From NCBI GenBank assembly GCA_037074765.1, contig JBAMDO010000571.1, positions 620,001 to 684,000 on the forward strand: a stretch of 64,000 nucleotides of DNA, written 5' to 3'. Both the position numbers and the translations under genes were made by a program. Shown here piece after piece: positions 27,301 through 38,273 of the stretch. The stretch comes from Mansonella perstans. Taxonomy: Eukaryota > Nematoda > Chromadorea > Rhabditida > Onchocercidae. Numbering within the stretch: the first letter of the stretch is position 1; each line of letters starts with the position of its first letter. The notes below the pieces were generated by a model, which was not told the DNA's origin, did no database searches, and saw nothing but the letters and a program-made list of their open reading frames with translations.

Positions 27301-27823
27301 ATATTATATGCTTATCACATGCAGCCCAGTCTCGCTAATTTGGAAGTCTGTAATCGAAGGTCGAGGTCAGTGAATAGCGTTACAAGTGATATCGATTCAT
27401 TCATACGGGGCAAGTTGTTTTTCACCTTGCTTCTTATCAGATTATATGGATGTTTGGTTATCGCACATAAGCTAAACGAATTTCTTTAAGATTGCGATAA
27501 GGGATTTGATAATGGCGCTTTCATATCAAATGGCTGTTATGGTGGGTTACTTTTCTCGAATGTTGCATCTTTGGCTTACTTCATACAAAGATACCATTAA
27601 AATTTCAAGTTTATAAAATTTGCAAATTTCAGAGATACCGAAAAAGTCGCATCACAAAAAACCAATGATAAATCGACCAAAGCAAAGAGCACCTGAACTA
27701 TCAAACCGTTCTTCTGTATCGTCATCATCGGCAAGTCCTCACTCCTCTCCTAGAACTCCGTCGTCCGGTGATAGTGACATTCCATCGGTTTATATTCGGC
27801 CAGCACGAGTTAGCCGAGTTTAA
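12320..27823 (+). CDS. rol-3: ROS1/Sevenless-family receptor tyrosine kinase (rol-3 homologue), probable pseudokinase
   Basis: A long multi-exon gene. Exon 1 (12320-12463) encodes a hydrophobic signal peptide. Exon 3 (12966-13098) encodes a Cys-rich segment with about eight Cys. The ectodomain (about 13,190-24,300) alternates fibronectin III modules (for example around 16,000-16,500, 18,600-19,100, 23,200-23,700 and 23,880-24,280) with beta-propeller-like stretches (for example 14,810-15,780 and 19,490-20,830), the ROS/Sevenless layout. One membrane span is in exon 24436-24525. Kinase exons are 24892-25025, 25159-25223, 25307-25420, 25531-25706, 25908-26113, 26424-26485 and 26549-26654. The Gly loop GKGTFGE, VAVK lysine, alpha-C Glu (FQEAIL), HRDLAARN and [10 protein letters not shown] are intact, but DFG reads NFG. 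A basic/Ser-rich tail ends at 27823. In C. elegans, rol-3 acts in seam/cuticle development (recalled). Exons between 13,100 and 24,300 were not all delimited to the base. Confidence 0.9.
22498..22660 (+). repeat. TTA/TTATTA-rich microsatellite in an intron of the receptor gene
   Basis: Trinucleotide-rich tract of TTA/TTG/CTG-type units between two fibronectin III coding exons. It produces an artificial Leu-rich open frame and is intronic. Confidence 0.9.
24436..24525 (+). other. membrane-span exon of the ROS-family receptor
   Basis: This exon encodes an ESHTHS-type juxtamembrane segment followed by a run of about 24 hydrophobic residues (starting [15 protein letters not shown]). It separates the last fibronectin III module from the cytoplasmic juxtamembrane region ([11 protein letters not shown]). 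Donor GTATGT follows at 24526. Confidence 0.9.
24892..26654 (+). other. kinase domain with DFG-to-NFG change
   Basis: Seven exons encode a full-length tyrosine-kinase fold. The exon ending at 25706 contributes the first base of a Thr codon. The next exon starts at 25908 with CC AAT TTT GGT, so the metal-binding DFG Asp is Asn (codon AAT 25910-25912). The catalytic-loop Asp (25643-25645), the ATP-anchoring Lys, the alpha-C Glu and the paired activation-loop tyrosines are kept. No nearby alternative acceptor restores an Asp. Loss of the DFG Asp normally abolishes or strongly weakens phosphotransfer. Confidence 0.85.
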
Positions 27824-28606
27824 AACAAGATATATTAATTGTTGTATTTCATGGTCCATTCTTTATTTCAATTCTCCATCTCTTTAATTCTCTATTCTCC
27901 ATTCTTCAGCACTTCATTACTCATTTTATTTTTCATCTCTCATTTTTGATTCCGAGAGTGAGAAATCACAGCACTTAGTGTGGATAAAATTTAGAAATAT
28001 AAATAGCAAATTAGAAATATAAATACCTGAAAGAATAAATTACAGTAATTATTCTCTTCTTTTCTGCATGTATGTTTAGGTTTTTCCAAATTTTGTTTAG
28101 GAGATATAGGGGCATAAGCAGTCAGGTATCTGCCTAATTTCAGGCGCTCAATTTATATTTTTTCGTTGCTTTGTAATATTTTTAAAATCCATTCAAATTA
28201 ATTTGTTCTTGGAGCTAAAGTTTTCCGAATTTTATTGGCAAAATGGCGACTGAATTCTAACCATTTCAAAATGAACTGGGAAAAAATAGGCTACTGATTA
28301 AAACAAAGAAAAATAGATCGAAATTAAGATTGAAATTACCGGAAATCCTGATGCTCGATCAATAGCATCCATCACTAGCATTTACTACTGCTGACAAATT
28401 TTTTGCTTTTGAAAGCGATAGCTATGGCTCAAGGAAAAACCTGATTCTTCATTGAGAAATCGCGGAAGTTCCGGGAATAGCTGTTGTGAAATATATCCTG
28501 CTGACGAAGTCCTGTAGTTGAACTGTGTGTGAAGGCACAAATCTTTTGTGGTTTATTCACTTTCGATGGGAGGATTTTGTGTTGATGCTTGTCTTAACCT
28601 CGAAAC
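27824..28606. other. 3' UTR/intergenic up to the array boundary
   Basis: This holds the 3' UTR of the receptor gene (AATAAA near 28036) and then about 550 bp with no supportable gene. Homology to the repeat array starts at 28607, where GGACTTGGGTTGATAAAAT matches the complement of about 40,794-40,812. Confidence 0.6.
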
Positions 28607-28658
28607 GGACTTGGGTTGATAAAATTTTATTGCGCAAGTACTAATACAATGGCACTAT

Positions 28659-29743
28659 CTAACAAAAAATAACAATAACGAAAAATGAGTGAAACGGTTT
28701 GTTTATGGCTTCCTTTGTTCCATTTGCTGACAATATGATATTATTCACACATAAATTCCTCCTGATTTCTGGTGCTGTTTCGTTTCCAATCCTCTCTAGA
28801 TGACGACTGAGTGTTGCTATTAATAAAAATAGTTTCGATATCACTCCAAAAGGAACTCTTCTAAAATGATAACATTTCAGGTTTTTCTCTGTAACCACAT
28901 ATTTAATATCTTCTACCCAGAGGAATCTGGTACAATTCCTGTCGGATTGATGCAGTTCCAATTGTAAAAACAACCTTTTCGATGTCGGCTATGATTGCAT
29001 TTTTCATCAGTAGGAAGCGCAATAATCTCTACTAAGTCCAAAAGCATTATAGATCCGCGGTATAGAATTTCGTTTAAACTTCTTGTTCCCTTTAGATATG
29101 CAAAGCATCATGGACTATTCTGAATTTTGTTATAGGTTTGTGTGAAGGTATTATCTCGTGATGAGGTAGATAGTGAATTATACTCTCTTGATCCATGTCA
29201 GACTGAATTTCCTCAATTATGCCCGACTGTAGTTGATCTTGAATCGTTTCGTTGTACCGTCGAAGTATCTTTGAAGTCTTCTGATCAAGATTTGCAAACG
29301 TCCGAAACAAAGTGAGATATTTCAGGCTGCTTCTAGTAATCGTCTACTCCTTCTAAGTTTTTCCTTTCCTTTATAGAACTAATACTTTCGTCGTTGATTG
29401 CGATCACTTCCAGTTTATTACTCGCAAGTTATGATTCCCATCTTTCCGATTCTCACACCAACCTCCTTTTTAGCTGAGTTATACTTCTTTGGTAATTTGT
29501 TTTCGAATGAAGCAATACTTAATCTCTTTTCGGTCTTTTTCCGTTTCTTGAATGTGCAATCTTTTTGCCAGACCAATTGAAATGAAAATAACTGGGAGCC
29601 CAATCCAATAGCGCCAACGCTTTCGTTTGGAATTTCAGAGCTTCTGGATTTATGACGCTAATCTTCTTACACAAGAGTATGATCCTTTTACCTTCTGGTC
29701 GTTCTTGCTCAGCTACTGTGCTGTACGTCACAGTTGATTTCAA
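28659..29743 (-). pseudogene. BEL/Pao pol remnant, copy 1 (protease-like and reverse-transcriptase pieces)
   Basis: Three minus-strand open pieces (29743-29519 with 29603-29418; 29310-29092; 28973-28659) correspond in order to a retroviral-type aspartic protease-like segment of the DUF1758 kind and a central reverse-transcriptase segment of BEL/Pao elements. The RT part includes IIHYLPHHE, TKFRIVHDA and [15 protein letters not shown]. The pieces are separated by frameshifts. The protease Asp-Gly motif is disrupted, and the RT catalytic box reads CVNN instead of YVDD/YVDN, so it cannot encode active enzyme. It is oriented head-to-head with ZnF1. No LTR, gag or integrase flanks it. Confidence 0.8.
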
Positions 29744-29759
29744 CTTTTCTTCTCAAACT

Positions 29760-31180
29760 TCTTTCTTCTCATTTTAGAAATTTAACAGACAAAAAATATT
29801 AAGCAAATGTATTGCAATTGAATTCAAAATGGCCAATTGCACTAATGCCATCATAAAGTCATAAGAAGGCTTTTTATGATAAATTTTATCACAGAAAGCT
29901 ATACTAAAGTGTAATTACTTCCACGTATATTTTAATTCATTTTATTAGTGTGATTTTTAATTTAATTGTTGATTTGATTTTTCGCTACATGCTTCTATTT
30001 TATATTATATAATAAAATTTTTTTGGACTGTTTACATCCATTAATAGAATTTCCAATTCGATTTCGTTGCATCTATTTATTTGATTAATTGATTACTATG
30101 TTCCTCGCTGTACACTTCGTCGTTTTATAATTATGTTGGAAAAAAAAGATGGATGCTATTTTTGACTTCACTGTAGTTTCATATAATGCCTTTCTTTGTT
30201 TAAATTCATTTCATTAAATAAATTTTTGAACTTTTTTTAAATGCGTTAAATCCGATATTTTTCTTGCCCGTTATTTTATTGATCGACCTATTCCCTTACT
30301 GTTTTGGTCACTTACACATTATTTTCCTTTTTAACATTACACTTTTGTACTTTTCAACTATGCTTATATTGTTTTAATCGTTTTTTTAATATTATTTTTT
30401 GCTAATTTAAATGAACAAAATTTTTGGAAGCAAAAAATTATTTTGTTATTTGTAAAATTTATTTGTAAAATGGTCAAAATTTTCTAAAAAGTTAGCCTCA
30501 ATATTTCATTTTTATGTCTTTTTTAAAACAAAATTTGCTTTTGGAAATTAAGAAATTCCTCGCAAATATAATATGCAATACATCAATTTCAAAGACCTGG
30601 ACAAATTGAAGCGAAATGATATAAAACTGTAGAAAAAATATTACGATTATTCTGCATAAATTATTTTATGGGAATACTGCATTGTACATTGATAGCATTG
30701 TTGCATTGACGAAAATGTATTGATATATTAATAAAAATGCAATAAAGCAATCGAAACTAAATGATTCAGCACAAAGGTCGAAAATTAATCCTTATTATAA
30801 AATTGTGAAATGTGGACATAGATCACTTCTATTTGATGTGTATTTATAGACACAATCCTTAATATACTAACAGAAGTAATCCAGTAGTTCTGTAAAACTT
30901 TGTTCGCGAATTCCATTCAGTAAGTTTTATTTAATTCATTTCTACAGAAAATGTCAGTTGTCAAAATTTTGGATTTCATTATAAACCTGCAAATAAGCGC
31001 TCTTTTTTCAACAAAATTATCGTTCTATCAAATTTCTTAGTTATGCAAATTGCACAAACTTTGCTTACCGATAAGTAAGAGTTGATCATATTATATCAGC
31101 AATGAATGTGCGACCGTTCTCATTTTACAGGGAGAAAATTCTCCATCTTTCAGAATTGGCAAAGGAATTGTCTCATCGAT
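29760..31180. other. shared head-to-head region between pol remnant and ZnF1
   Basis: About 1.4 kb without coding potential, repeated in inverse orientation at about 38,274-39,660 and 54,005-55,400. It must contain the promoter of ZnF1 if that gene is transcribed. The part nearest the gene (from about 30,481, TTAGCCTCAATATTTCATTT) recurs upstream of all six zinc-finger genes. Confidence 0.7.
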
Positions 31181-31943
31181 ATGTATTTCATTTATTTCCT
31201 TTTCTTCGTCTTCCAACTTGGCAGCATTCAAACTACCGTAAGTTCATTTGATAAAAAAGATATTATTAAATACAACACAGCACTGCGATGTTTCGAAATT
31301 TTGAAATTTCGATTAAGTGCGAGATTGACAATTTCTATCATTTGAGAAAGCACATCCGGGACAAACAGAGCTGTTGGATTTATCAGTGCCAAAAGAACGG
31401 ATTGGACCGCTGAGCTCAGCAGTACAATCGCCGGAACAGATAAACAAAAATGCGATGGGGATGAACGAATTAAGTTGCCAAAAGGAAGTAACTAATATGA
31501 ACACCCATGAGAGAATTCATACTGCGGAGAAGCTCTATCCTTGTTTGACATGCAACAGAAATTTCTCTCAATTAAACCATTTGAAAATCCATGACAGAAT
31601 TCATGCCAGGGAGAAGCCGTTCAGTTGCAACATATGCAATAGAAATTTTTCTGCTTCATTGAATCTGGGAACACATAGAAAAACTCATACTGGTGAGAAG
31701 CTCTATCCTTGTTTGACATGCGACAGAAGTTTTTCTTCGCCAAGCTATTTAAAAATCCATGAGAGAATTCATACCGGGGAGAAGCCGTTCAATTGCGACA
31801 TATGCAATAGAAATTTTTCTGTTTCATGCGATCTGATTCTACATAGGAGAACTCATACCAATGCGGAGCCTTACTATTGTCTGACATGCAAGAGAAATTT
31901 CTTGATAAAACAAAATTTACAGCAGCACATGTTAAATCACTGA
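31181..31943 (+). CDS. C2H2 zinc-finger protein ZnF1 (5 fingers)
   Basis: Two exons: 31181-31237 (19 residues, MYFIYFLFFVFQLGSIQTT) and 31347-31943, joined in phase 0 over a 109-bp intron (GTAAGT...TTTGAG). The N-terminal region contains LLDLS, a one-residue change of the PLDLS motif seen in sister copies. It is followed by five C-x2-C-x12-H-x3-H fingers alternating YPC.TC and F.C.IC types with TGEKP/TGEKL-like linkers, and ends in HMLNH. The family binds nucleic acid; the target is unknown. The fingers are contiguous with no frameshift. The first exon is inferred from conservation among copies and consensus splice sites. Without it, translation could start at a downstream Met. It lies head-to-head with a BEL pol remnant. 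Confidence 0.8.
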
Positions 31944-32500
31944 AAAAAAAGTCCTCTCTTCCGCTGTTCTGTATACCATAAAGGTTTCCTATTTAATCCA
32001 ACTTTGAAATCGCACAAGAAGATACATGAAATAACTGAAAGGCACATTTCAAACTGAAATACGTTGCCATTTCTGGTGTTGTTGATTTTTTGTTTTTCTA
32101 TCAGTTCAATTTTCATTTACTTATTTTATTTTTAACAGTCCATTCTTGTTATTATTCTTGTAACTTGTTTATCTCCTATCCATACTTTGTATATTGTCAC
32201 GTATCCATATTGGTGTCGTTCTTCTTGTTTCTTTCATTTTATTTTAAATAAATTTCCTGGAGATTTGCAAGTGTTAAATAAATGCATTTATGCAAACATG
32301 ATAATCTGCATGCATTACAAAAGGAAATTGCAAAATCAATATTTCGATGAGAATTCAAAGTGAAAAACATTCAAATGGATATCGTATCAATTTTCATTCA
32401 AAAAATTACTGGAAAATGTTTATCAAACTGGAATAACAATTACTTCTACAAACAACTTTGCTAAAAATCTAATGATACTATCATTCACGAACCTTGTAAT
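31944..32500 (+). other. 3' flank of ZnF1
   Basis: The 3' flank shared with the other zinc-finger genes (CCTCTCTTCCGCTGTTCTG onward). Up to about 32,350 it matches the 3' flank of ZnF4 (51,005-51,420) more closely than those of ZnF2 or ZnF6. Homology to the other units breaks near 32,545. Confidence 0.7.
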
Positions 32501-32639
32501 TCGTCACGCATAAATCGAAATGGAAGTTTAAATATTAGTTGTATATTTTAGTTTAAATATTAGTTTTTTTGTGGTTTTTTCATATTTTTCCATAATTATA
32601 AAAATTTTTACATAATCATTTTTGTGAATATTGCTATTG

Positions 32640-33300
32640 TCTGAATTTTACTTTTCGGATTCAAGTTTTGATTTCCTCGTCTACGACAATAAATACTGAA
32701 AACAAGGAATAATAACAAATTTTGCCACATCTGAACTAATAGCGACTTCGACATACTCTGAAATGAATTATGCCGTAGTTTTTATCGAATGTTAACATCT
32801 ATAAGTCTTTCTAGCGAATATTAGTATTTATCAATCTATTTTTGAAATGGTGGCATTTAAGAATTCCTCTTTGATGATAAAATCATCGGAATTGAAAGAA
32901 TAAAGTTGGTTCAGAAGATGACTTCTTATGCCTACTGCTATTTCTCATACCTTTTGTTACTGTAACATCGCCGAAATCAGCGAAACATTCCAAGTATTTT
33001 TCAATAAAAAAAAGAACGGCGGAACTATTAATGGTACATGACAAAATAAATTGCTTTTATATACTTTGATTACGAAGCAGTAAATATAATTTGTCTGGTA
33101 TTGTGTAGGCGTTAAACATATTGTACGCATTAATTCCGTTTTTAGGCAATTTTCTTTTTCCGCTTTTGTTTATCGAGTGGTAGAATAATGAATCAATGCG
33201 TAGAAAGCAATGATTAATTTGTAGAAAGGAATGATGCAAATGATTGGATAAAATTACGTCTCAGATACCAGTCATTTTATCTTTCATGATAACAAATTAT
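32640..33300 (-). repeat. inverted partial copy of the array tail
   Basis: The reverse complement matches 42,600-43,200 and 58,440-59,045 (for example GAGTATGTCGAAGTCGCTAT and the following ~150 bp). It is more diverged than the tail copies are from each other, so it is probably an older fragment. Confidence 0.75.
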
Positions 33301-33499
33301 CAGCAATTTTTAACGAAATAGGGAGAAAGAAGTTTTATTTAATATAATTTACGTTCTAAATCATCTGCGCATTGTTTTTTGAAAGGAAGTTTTCCTTCAA
33401 ATTCTCTTTCATTATTCTGTTCATTTAGAATTTTAAATTCAAACTTTTTTCTTCATCATAGAAATTTTATGGATAAACGGAAGTATTGGTGCATTTGAT

Positions 33500-33800
33500 T
33501 AGTGTGCTTTATTGCATTATTTGTTACAGAACAGTGGAAGATAGGATTATTTACTTAATTACCATGTGTGATCGCAAATTTTCTTTTTGACTGGAAATTC
33601 CTCTTATATATGTTGCAAGGATACAGCTTCTCACCGATATAAGTTTTCTCACGGATTTTCAAATGGTTTGATGAAGAAAAATTTTTGTTTCTTTTACTAT
33701 AGAAGAAAAAGTGAATGATGTAAAACTTACAGAATGAAATTTGCTGACATAGTTGACAGACACCACTGAATTAATTCTGTTAAGTATGTTAAGGATCCTT
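33500..33800 (-). pseudogene. decayed C2H2 zinc-finger unit
   Basis: Read on the minus strand, about 33,720-33,580 encodes a recognisable NKNFSSSNHLKI...GEKLYPC segment in which both zinc-binding His of the first finger are lost (Arg and Tyr). The next finger has lost its second Cys. The minus-strand 3' side keeps the CCTATCTTCCACTGTTCTG flank. The 5' side (33,755-33,797) keeps the TTAACATACTTAACAG segment found upstream of the intact genes. This is a much older, internally deleted copy of the zinc-finger unit. Confidence 0.75.
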
Positions 33801-33979
33801 TTTTTTTAATTTTTGAAAGCCTAAATTAAATTACTTTTTGTTAGCTAGAAAAACACATTTTTTTCTGTAATTTCTGTATCCTGAAAAATTTTTAGCATTT
33901 TCGACCATTAAAAAATTTGATTAAATAATTTTAATGACTTTCTGATAATTAATAGTTTCATGAAAATTTGATATGCTTT

Positions 33980-34645
33980 GAATATCTTAAAAGTTTTCTT
34001 CATATGTCGTTTTTAAAACAAAATTTGCTTTTGGAAATTAAGAAATTCCTCGCAAATATAATATGCAATACATCAATCTCAAAGACTTGGACAAATTGAA
34101 GCGAAGTGGTATAAAACTGTAGAAAAAATGTTACGATTATTCTGCATAAATTATTTTATGGGAATACTGCATTATAGATTGATAGCATTGTTGCATTGAC
34201 GACAGTGTATTGATGTATTGATAAAAATGCAATAAACTAAATGATTCAGCACAAAGGTCGAAAATTAATCCTTATTATAACATTGTGAAATGTGGACATA
34301 GATCACTCCTATTTGGATGTGTATTTATAGACACAATCCTTAACATACCTAACAGAAGTGATCCAATAGTGTCTGTAAAACTTTGTCCTCCTTCAGTTCA
34401 TTCAGTAAGCTTCATTTCATTCAATTCAGTAAGTTTCATTTCATTCAAAGCCTGCAAATAAGCACTCTTTTTCCCAACAAAATTATCGTTCTATCAAATT
34501 CCTTAATTATGAAAATTGAGCAAATTTTGCTTACCAAGATGTTAGGGATGATCACACTGTATCAGCATGAATATGCGACCGTTCTCATTTTACTGGGAGA
34601 AAATTCTCCATCTTTCAGAATTGGTAAAGGAATTGTCTCATCGAT
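33980..34645 (+). promoter_or_regulatory. 5' flank of ZnF2 (putative promoter region)
   Basis: Non-coding sequence conserved upstream of all zinc-finger genes, including CGCAAATATAATATGCAATA and a GTGTATTTATAGACACAATC segment (34,318-34,338), where TATTTATAG could serve as a TATA-like box. No transcription start can be fixed from sequence alone. Confidence 0.4.
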
Positions 34646-35568
34646 ATGTATTTCATTTATTTCCTTTTCTTTGTTCTCCAACTTGGCAACATTCAAACTA
34701 CCGTAAGTTCATTTGATGAAAAAAAATATACATTAAATACAAATGGCACTGCGATGTTTCGAAATTTTGAAATTTCGATTAAGTGTGAGATTGATAATTT
34801 CTATCATTTGAGAAAGCACATCCGGGACAAACAGAGCCATTGGATTTATCAGTGCCAAAAGAACAAACGGAGCCGTTGGATTTATCAGTGTCAAAAGAAC
34901 ACGTTGGATCGCTGAGCTCACCAGTACAATCATCGGAACTGATAAATAAAAATGCGATGGGGATGAACGAATTAAGTCGCCAAAAGGAAGTAGCTAATAT
35001 AAACATCCATGAGAAAATTCATACCAGGAAGAAGCTCTACCCTTGTTCGACATGCAACAAAAATTTTTCTCGTTCACACGCTTTAAAAATCCATGAAAGA
35101 ACTCATACCGGGGAGAAACCGTTCCACTGCAACATATGCAGCAGAAATTTTTCTGATGCATCGAATTTATTTGCACATAGGAGAACTCATACCGGGAAGA
35201 AACCCCACCCTTGTTTGACATGCAACAAAACTTTCCGTGCGCCAAGCCATTTAAAAATCCATGAGAGAACTCATACCGGGGAGAAACTTTACCCTTGTTT
35301 GACATGCAACAAAACTTTCCTTGCGCCAAGCCATTTAAAAATCCATGAGAGAACTCATACCGGGGAGAAACCGTTCCATTGCAACATATGCAGCAGAAAT
35401 TTTTCTGCTCCATCAAATCTGGTTGCACATAGGAGAACTCATACCGATGCGAAGCCTCACCACTGTCTGACATGCAAGAGAAATTTCCGGAGAAAACAAA
35501 GTTTACAGCTGCACATATTAAGTCACTTAAAAAAAAAGTCCTCTCTTCCAACGTTCTGTATACCATAA
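34646..35568 (+). CDS. C2H2 zinc-finger protein ZnF2 (6 fingers)
   Basis: Exon 1, 34646-34702, encodes MYFIYFLFFVLQLGNIQTT, a hydrophobic signal-like segment. Exon 2, 34813-35568, is joined in phase 0 across a 110-bp intron. Exon 2 begins KAHPGQTE and carries two PLDLS motifs (34837-34851 and 34873-34887) within a 36-bp tandem duplication. Six regular C2H2 fingers follow, with canonical TGEKP or TGKKP linkers. Residues at the DNA-contact helix positions vary between fingers. PLDLS matches the PxDLS CtBP-binding consensus, which would suit a transcriptional repressor. The hydrophobic start is at odds with a nuclear protein. ZnF2 forms a tail-to-tail pair with ZnF3. Confidence 0.8.
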
Positions 35569-37602
35569 AGGTTTCCTTTTTAACCCAACTTTGAAATCGC
35601 GCAAGAAGAAATATGAAATAACTGAAAGGCACATTTCAAACTGAAATACCTTGTCATTTCTGGTGTCGTTGATTTTTTGTTTTTCTTTCAGTTCAATTTT
35701 CATTTACTTATTTTATTTTTAACAGTCCATTCTTGTTATTATTCTTGTAACTTGTTTATCTTCTATCCATACTTTGTATTTTGTCACATATCCATACTGG
35801 TGTCGTTCTTCTTGTTTCTTAAAAAAATTCCCTGGAGATTTGCAAGTGTTAAATAAATGCATTTATGCAAACATGATAATCTGCATGCGTTACAAAAGGA
35901 AATTGCAAAATCAATATTTCGATGAGAATTCAAAGTGAAAAACATTCAAATAGTTATCGTATCAATTTTCATTCAAAAAATTATTGGAGAATATTTATCA
36001 AACTGGAATAACAATTATAATTTTTGCAAGATTGAGGAAGTATATGAGACAAGTAAAAATAAAAATCAGGCAGAGAGAAAAAAGTTTCCTATTGTAAAGA
36101 AAAAGTTACTTCTGAAAGATGAACACAAATAAAAAATTTAGACAAGATTAAAAAATAAAGAACGAAGGAAAAACAAATAAGTCAAGAAAAAGTTTTCAAC
36201 ATCTTGAAATAATTTTTTCTGCAAAACCAATTGAATTCTAGTAACGTGATAAGAGAGTGATAATGGATCCTTGGAAGAATCATTTGCACTAATACATAAC
36301 ATAACTGCTAATGTTGTGGTCAAAACCAGAAAATTATGAAGAGAAGAAGGGAGATTTTCTGTTTTATTCTGAAATCAATTGCTTCTTTCTAATTTTAATC
36401 GTCCCAATGCAGGCCAATAACACTTTTTAAAAATTTATGGATCAATTAATTTTTGTTTCAATTTTTTTCACTAAAAAATCGAAGTCGAGTTTGATGTTAT
36501 TTCAGCCCTACTGTATTTTTCAATTACATCTTTCATAGATGAAACATCAATATGTGATGGCAGATTTAATTTTATAATGCTTTATTTTTAATGCCGCTTG
36601 CTCATGATTTATTAATATTTTTACTGTGAAAAAAAATGAATTCAAAGAGTGGGAGTGATTTTAACAGCTTTCATTATTTCACATTTCAGCAAATTTTTAA
36701 AGAAATTGATGAAACATTAAAGAACGAAAAAATCAAAAACGAAAAAGAGAAAAAGAAAAATGCGTAAAACCATAAATAAGAATAAAAAACAAAAAGGGAA
36801 TAGGAAACGAAATAAAAAAGGGTGAAAAATAAAGAAAATTGAGAAAAATGAGTCAAAAAAAAAACAGAAAAAATTAAAAAGTGTTCAATTTTTTACTGTT
36901 TACTCCACACATATGATGGCTGATTTGTTGTATGTCCAATGTCAATTGCAATTTAATCAAGTTAAGTACACCTTTTGTACAAATGATTATGATTCCAGTT
37001 TTAATTTTGACCTCTTCTGAATGTAATTTGAAAACTTGCAAAAGTTTCCATCAACTAATATTTAAACTTTCATTTTGATTTATGCGCGACGAATTGCAAG
37101 ATTCGTGAATAATATTATCATTAGATTTTCAGAAAGTTGTTTGTAGAAGTAATTGTTACTCCAGTTTGATAAACATTCTCCAATAATTTTTTGAATGAAA
37201 ATTGATACGATATCCATTTGAATGTTTTTCACTTTGAATTCTCATCGAAATATTGATTTTGCAATTTCCTTTTGTAACGCATGCAGATTATCATGTTTGC
37301 ATAAATGCATTTATTTAACACTTACAAATCTCCAGGAAATTTTTTTAAGAAAGAAACAAGAAGAACAACACCAGTATGGATATGTGACAAAATACAAAGT
37401 ATGGATAGGAGATAAACAAGTTACAAGAATAATAACAAAAATGGACTGTTAAAAATAAAATAAGTAAATGAAAATTGAACTGATAGAAAAACAAAAAATC
37501 AACAACACCAGAAATGGCAACGTATTTCAGTTTGAAATGTGCCTTTCAGTTATTTCATATTTCTTCTTGTGCGATTTCAAAGTTGGGTTAAAAAGGAAAC
37601 CT
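35569..37602. repeat. palindrome centre between ZnF2 and ZnF3
   Basis: The 3' flank of ZnF2 (35,569 to about 36,017) is the inverted match of the 3' flank of ZnF3 (about 37,153-37,602). The ~1.1 kb between them (36,018-37,152) is a single-copy loop containing an A-rich stretch (36,715-36,880). The loop recurs at about 51,500-52,630, and part of it recurs inverted at 63,690-64,000. No gene is supported. Confidence 0.75.
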
Positions 37603-38273
37603 TTATGGTATACAGGACGGTGGAAGAGAGGACTTTTTTTTTAAGTGACTTAATATGTGCTGCTGCAAATTTTGTTTTGTCCGGAAGTTTCTCTTGCATG
37701 TCAGACAGTGGTGAGGCTTCGCATCGGTATGAGTTCTCCTATGTGCAACCAGATTCGATGCAGCAGAAAAATTTCTGCTGCATATGTTGCAATGGAACGG
37801 TTTCTCCCCGGTATGAGTTCTCTCATGGATTTTTAAAAGGCTTGGCGAAGGAAAATTTTTGTTGCATGAGAAACAAGGGTAGGGCTTTGCATCGGTATTA
37901 ATTCTCTTATGGATGTTTATATTAGCTACTTCCTTTTGGCGACTTAATTCGTTCATTCCCATCGCATTTTTATTTATCTGTACCGCTGATTGAACTGGTG
38001 AGCTCAGCGATCCAACTTGTTCTTTTGACACTGATAAATCCAACGGCTCCGTTTGTTCTTTTGGCACTGATAAATCCAACGGCTCTGTTTGTCCCGGATG
38101 TGCTTCCTCAAATGATGGAAATTATCAATCTCGCACTTAATCGAAATTTCAAAATTTCGAAACATCGCAGTGCTATGTTGTATTTAATATATATTTTTTT
38201 CGTGAAATGAACTTACGGTAGTTTGAATGTTGCCAAATTGGAGAACGAAGAAAAGGAAATAAATGAAATACAT
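37603..38273 (-). CDS. C2H2 zinc-finger protein ZnF3 (3 fingers)
   Basis: Minus-strand exons 38273-38217 (hydrophobic 19-residue start, MYFIYFLFFVLQFGNIQTT) and 38106-37603, joined in phase 0 over a 110-bp intron. The second exon carries two PLDLS motifs and only three C2H2 fingers, of which the first has CFSC as its Cys pair. It is short because finger pairs are missing relative to ZnF2, not because of a frameshift. It lies head-to-head with the pol remnant at 39,677 and tail-to-tail with ZnF2. Confidence 0.78.

Noticed and set aside
34994..35632. 212-codon minus-strand frame opposite ZnF2 (and similar frames opposite ZnF3, ZnF5 and ZnF6)
   Set aside because: It is the antisense of repeated finger codons. 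It recurs because the finger sequence is periodic, and it has no independent support.
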